From Choristoneura fumiferana (lineage: Eukaryota; Arthropoda; Insecta; Lepidoptera; Tortricidae): a stretch of DNA of 64,000 bases. The notes beneath the pieces were generated by a model. The model was not told where the DNA came from, ran no database searches, and worked only from the letters and a program-made list of their open reading frames with translations. The stretch is taken from NCBI RefSeq assembly GCF_025370935.1, contig NC_133501.1:4347170-4411169 (forward strand). Direction: 5' to 3'. Of the stretch, positions 61,401 to 64,000 are shown one piece after another. A program made the translations under genes and the position numbers. Position 1 is the first letter of the stretch. Every line of letters starts with the position of its first letter.

Positions 61401-63092
61401 CATTTATTTCACATCTCTTAGATAAACTTATAAATGTGCTGTCAATTTTGTATTGTATCGCATACATTGAAAATTACATTTAATCTGAATGAAAAAAACT
61501 GAAATTAGGTCAATCAATTTTTTTGTGTTCTTATTCTGTCCCCGTGACCCAGGAGACATCAGTGATACACTTGATTACAAAAATGTTTGCAATGCATATT
61601 ATTAGCATGCTTAGGAGATGAGCCATGAAGGAATTGCCTTAAAACTGTCACAACTCCTAACTTTTGGTGTATTTGTACTCCATAAAATCATACTTTTAAG
61701 AAGTGACCCAGGAGACGTTACCATGGAAACCAGCTACACTAAAAAGTTGATTAACAGTGACAAATTTAAAAAAAGTTGCAGAACCATAATAGCTCAGTTA
61801 TGTGTGTAGAATCGAACCTTGGGTTTAAAACCCCATGGTCAGAGAATCCCTATATAGGGTGACTCTTAAGTTGTGAAGAATTGTAAAGATAAAGCGAGGG
61901 TTGATATACTTACAACAAGTGTGTGCGCAGTGAGGTCCTGTCCCTGAATGTTTTGCCGCAAAGTTCACATTTCTGCCTTTCCGCGTGATTTTTCATATGA
62001 TTCCGAAGTTTTGCCAAAGACCTGCCATGTAAAATAAGATTGTTAGATGCATCCTCGCACATCACTGGCGGTAACACAGCCTTAAGCAAATCAAAATTGC
62101 CTCCGCCATATTTAATTTCACGGACGCCATATTGAAATATTACATACTGTCACTTTGACAGTTATGATGAATTAGATACCTCATATGTTAAAATCCGTCC
62201 AGCCGTTTAGGTTGAAGAGAGAACCAATGAAATACACATACATGTAGCAAAAAAAAACAACAAACAAAATGACGAAAGTAATGGCGGCAAGCCAAATCTC
62301 TGTCACGAATTTTTTTTTGTTTCAAGACATAAAAACCAGTAAAGTTCTTATTCTAATGTCGAGATCAAATTGTCGTGCGACTTATGTTTTTAAAAACATA
62401 CCATAGTGACATTTTCAATCGAGAAAATGTTCTATCTATGCATACATTTTAGACGACCAGATGGCCTAGTGGTTAGAGAACCTGACTACGAAGCTTGAGG
62501 TCCGGCTTCGATTCCCGTGACGGGCAGATATTTGTATGAAAAATACGAATGTTTGTTCTCGGGTGTTGGGTGTTTACTATGTATTTAAGTATACCTATCT
62601 ATATAATTATATTTATCCGTTGCTTAGTACCCATAACACAAGCTTTGCTCAGCTTACTTTGGGACTAGGTCAATTGGTGTGAATTGTCCCGTGATATTTA
62701 TTTATTTATTTATACTAGGATATGTGGAGGCTCATTTAAATTGTGTTGATTTTGACAGCTGTTCCAAATTTGAAACTCATTATAGTTGATACTGTAATGA
62801 ACATTACGTTACTGTTGTTACCTACTACCACAGACAAGAAAGTCCAACGGTTTTCAAACGCATTATAGAGGACTTATGATATGGGTGTAGATAAATAATT
62901 AGCCAGCCTCGTATGCGCCATCTGTGGCGCGCCACAACCAACACACTACAGTATAGAGATCCCGTACTGACTGGTGCGTGAGGCCGCACTGCTTGCAGAC
63001 GTGCGTGGGCGCGGCGCCGTGCGCGCGCGCCGCGTGGTCGGCCGCCACCGCCGCGCGGGACGACGCCTCCCCACACTCCGCGCAGCCGCCAT
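55411..63092 (-). CDS. C2H2 zinc-finger protein gene (7 exons seen, 5' end off window)
   Basis: Presumed nuclear DNA-binding protein. Minus-strand exons, in order: 63092-62972, 62021-61914, 61229-61109, 60211-60129, 59097-58980, 58018-57914, and a probable last exon 55485-55411. All phases agree. Fingers by their Cys pairs: CAEC, CKQC, CELC, CPHC, CLEC, CPLC, CTMQDC, then CDTC, which lacks its His half. Only one TGEKP-like linker is seen (HRGEKEY), unlike long KRAB-type arrays; the layout resembles insect multi-finger factors with a ZAD domain, but no ZAD is in the window. The first exon starts inside a split codon, so at least one more exon lies beyond 63092. Confidence 0.88.
55540..55960 (+). 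repeat. Interspersed repeat, same family, interrupted
   Basis: ctactaatattataactgcg, interrupted by a family D fragment at 55625-55727; caggggaattttgtaaaatc is tandemly doubled at the right. Confidence 0.6.
55625..55727 (+). repeat. Family D repeat, 3' fragment
   Basis: ctaggttggcaacgcatctg to cacttgctcatttgccat, inserted in the repeat at 55540-55960. Confidence 0.65.
56731..56854. mobile_element. Hairpin MITE, same 120-bp family
   Basis: The cleanest copy, from cagggctactacgaaactcg to its inverse, with an agagagaga run next to the loop. Lies in a zinc-finger gene intron. Confidence 0.85.
57056..57180 (+). repeat. hAT-type terminal fragment
   Basis: Begins caggggtcgccaaactacgg, the widespread hAT terminal sequence, followed by cccgcgggccaagtccggcc. 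The right end decays into a ggttaggtt run. Confidence 0.55.
57377..57636 (-). repeat. SINE family B, full copy
   Basis: Minus orientation: (TAAA)n tail at left, tRNA-like head at right (cgggaatcgaacccg, ctaaccactaagccatctgg). Confidence 0.83.
57914..58018 (-). CDS. Zinc-finger gene, exon with fingers 7b and 8a
   Basis: ACSSRPVLRTHIRMIH completes finger 7; HVCDTCGKAYT opens finger 8. Acceptor gtgtcag, donor TACACG|gtaagt; 35 codons, phase 0 both ends. Confidence 0.9.
58054..58296 (-). repeat. SINE family B, full copy
   Basis: Starts 35 bp upstream (genome order: downstream) of a zinc-finger exon; head gggaatcgaacccgggacct at the right. Tail shortened. Confidence 0.82.
58570..58966. repeat. 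22/44-bp higher-order minisatellite
   Basis: Basic 22-bp unit ggtgaggtagggctgttagt, alternating with ggtgaggtagggttgtaagt to make a 44-bp unit in the middle; diverged at both edges. It ends 14 bp from a zinc-finger exon. Confidence 0.88.
58980..59097 (-). CDS. Zinc-finger gene, exon with fingers 6 and 7a
   Basis: Reads YECPLCDKKFLKAVRLEEHN then FAVH (finger 6) and IRCTMQDCDF (finger 7 with four residues between its Cys). Acceptor cttgtcag, donor GATTTC|gtgagt. The donor lies about 14 bp from a minisatellite at 58570-58966. Confidence 0.9.
59146..59420 (+). repeat. Interspersed repeat, GGGTTCCG family, partial
   Basis: aaaccggtcaagagcgtgtc and gggttccgtagccattacg; ends in caccccca next to a Penelope-type remnant. 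Confidence 0.6.
59405..59540 (+). repeat. Penelope-type 5' region remnant, second copy
   Basis: Homologous to 44580-44700, continuing into atggacctccgcaaagtaac and gattcaata, also present at 17278-17312. Lies in a zinc-finger gene intron. Confidence 0.45.
60129..60211 (-). CDS. Zinc-finger gene, exon with finger 5b
   Basis: Reads CDMTFKNRMSYYQHKKYNLK then HIDPAKL. It supplies the second Cys and both His of finger 5. Acceptor gattgcag, donor TTGAA|gtaagt. Confidence 0.9.
60440..60560 (+). repeat. LINE 3' end, second copy
   Basis: Homologous to 3925-4065; lies in a zinc-finger gene intron. Confidence 0.6.
61109..61229 (-). CDS. Zinc-finger gene, exon with finger 4 and start of 5
   Basis: Begins IHRGEKEYSCPHCAKKFLF, then KKAMEVHLITH completes finger 4. 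QLYCLE opens finger 5. Acceptor tcttcag, donor CTAGAA|gtgaga, phase 0 at the end. Confidence 0.9.
61914..62021 (-). CDS. Zinc-finger gene, exon with fingers 2b and 3a
   Basis: Completes finger 2 (SLAKLRNHMKNH) and encodes CELCGKTFRDRTSLRTHL of finger 3. Acceptor catggcag, donor TTGTT|gtaagt. One base, 35 codons and two bases, in phase. Confidence 0.9.
62451..62714 (+). repeat. SINE family B, full copy
   Basis: Head agatggcctagtggttagag, body and (TTTA)n tail intact. Confidence 0.85.
62972..63092 (-). CDS. Zinc-finger gene, exon with fingers 1 and 2a
   Basis: Acceptor gcgacag, donor CACCA|gtcagt. Encodes GGCAECGEASSRAAVAAD, HAARAHG, and VCKQCGLTH. Finger 1 is complete but poor in the usual Phe and Leu; finger 2 continues in the next exon. 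Very GC-rich and Ala-rich. Confidence 0.85.
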
Positions 63093-63099
63093 CTGTCGC

Positions 63100-64000
63100 A
63101 ACACACGACAGACACTTCAACTATATTTCGTTTTTTAACATTAGAACGAAGGTAAGCGATCTTGATGTGTCTTTTTGTTGAAAATAGTAGATTGATAACA
63201 TGGGTTGTAAGTGATCAATTACACCCAAGATATTTAGACGCACGAGCGAGCAAAGCGAGCGAGGGTGCTAATAGTTCGCGGGTGTAATTGGTCATTTACA
63301 CTCGAGTTGAACACTACTTTTCATCACAAATGCGAGGAAATAAAGAAAAACCGTTATAAATGTATACGCAATTTGTAACAGAGCGGAAGAAAATTTATCG
63401 CGCCAAAACATCTTTCGTTTTTTTTTAATGGCCTCGCGCTCTTTGGCTTTGACACATTCAGCCAGCCCTGGCCGGCAGCATTATGCCAGCATGGAGGTTT
63501 GGAGGTAAGTATTACGCATTACAATCTCCTTGTTTAACAGTTCGTGAATACAAAGGAGCACCATTCGATTTGTAAATTTACTTACATCCCTAAATATGTA
63601 AATCGAATTTACAACACGGATTTAAAGTTAAATGCAACCTACTTTGAGAGTTTAAGTGATGAAAACACTGTTTTAAAAATAAGTCACAGCAAATATGTAA
63701 CAATTAGCAAGGACATATGATCATTTACATTCTTTTGGTTTCATAAGTAATAGTTACTAATAACAATAATATATCTTTTTTTTTATTTGTTTCACTGTTT
63801 TTTTAAACGTTTTTCAATAAAAAGACTCGTCAACATTGTTTACCTTACTTCTAATGCTTAAAAAAACTAAGTATATACCTTGACGAGCGCGCATTCGGTA
63901 GAACCCTATCGCAGCCAGCATTTATTTATATAAGACTCAATCATTTTTTTAATGTATCTGGCTGCTATCATAGTAACATCCAAAGTGGCCCGGGTACAAA
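63100..64000. other. Right-edge sequence
   Basis: Probably an intron of the zinc-finger gene. An inverted pair flanks agcgagcaaagcgagcgagg (gtgatcaattacaccc at 63210 and gggtgtaattggtcat at 63280). No further zinc-finger exon was found. Confidence 0.4.
63428..63504 (+). other. Possible exon end with strong donor
   Basis: ATG at 63429 opens MASRSLALTHSASPGRQHYA and the frame runs to GGAG|gtaagtat, a near-consensus donor. No homology, so it may be chance. Confidence 0.15.

Overview
The window looks like nuclear DNA of a moth or butterfly (inference). It is AT-rich and intron-rich. It is packed with short interspersed repeats of the kind found in Lepidoptera: tRNA-headed SINEs, LINE 3' ends, palindromic MITEs with TTAA, TTA or 8-bp target duplications, and Penelope-like pieces. 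Short TTAGG-type runs also occur. No bacterial-style operon, CRISPR array or rRNA gene is visible.

Three protein-coding genes can be assembled from splice sites and exact reading phase. (1) About 5.7-36.7 kb, + strand: a Kv-channel-interacting-protein-like (KChIP) EF-hand calcium sensor. Eight exons give about 222 residues to the C-terminus; the start is not found. Introns reach 14.6 kb and hold most of the repeats. (2) About 42.8-49.7 kb, + strand: an unrecognised, probably secreted protein rich in His, Asp, Glu and Lys, about 583 residues if a one-base frameshift near its end is an assembly error. (3) About 63.1-55.4 kb, - strand: a C2H2 zinc-finger protein of at least seven complete fingers, entering from beyond the right edge. 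Nearly every finger is split by an intron.

Between genes 2 and 3, a 4.4-kb Ty1/copia element with identical 108-bp LTRs and a 5-bp target duplication sits 73 bp downstream of the stop of gene 2, in the same orientation. Other mobile DNA includes two fold-back Penelope insertions in KChIP introns, two abutting TTAA elements, a hAT MITE with a perfect 8-bp duplication, at least five copies of a 120-bp hairpin MITE, three tRNA-headed SINE families, a 32-bp minisatellite of about 18 copies, and a 44-bp higher-order minisatellite next to a zinc-finger exon.

The observations most worth following are: a MITE-like element carrying a 246-bp antisense piece of gene 2 just upstream of that gene's second exon, so the pre-mRNA could fold on itself; a copia primer-binding site that fits the anticodon arm of tRNA-Ile with a C opposite the base normally edited to inosine; and hammerhead-ribozyme-like motifs in Penelope-associated repeats.
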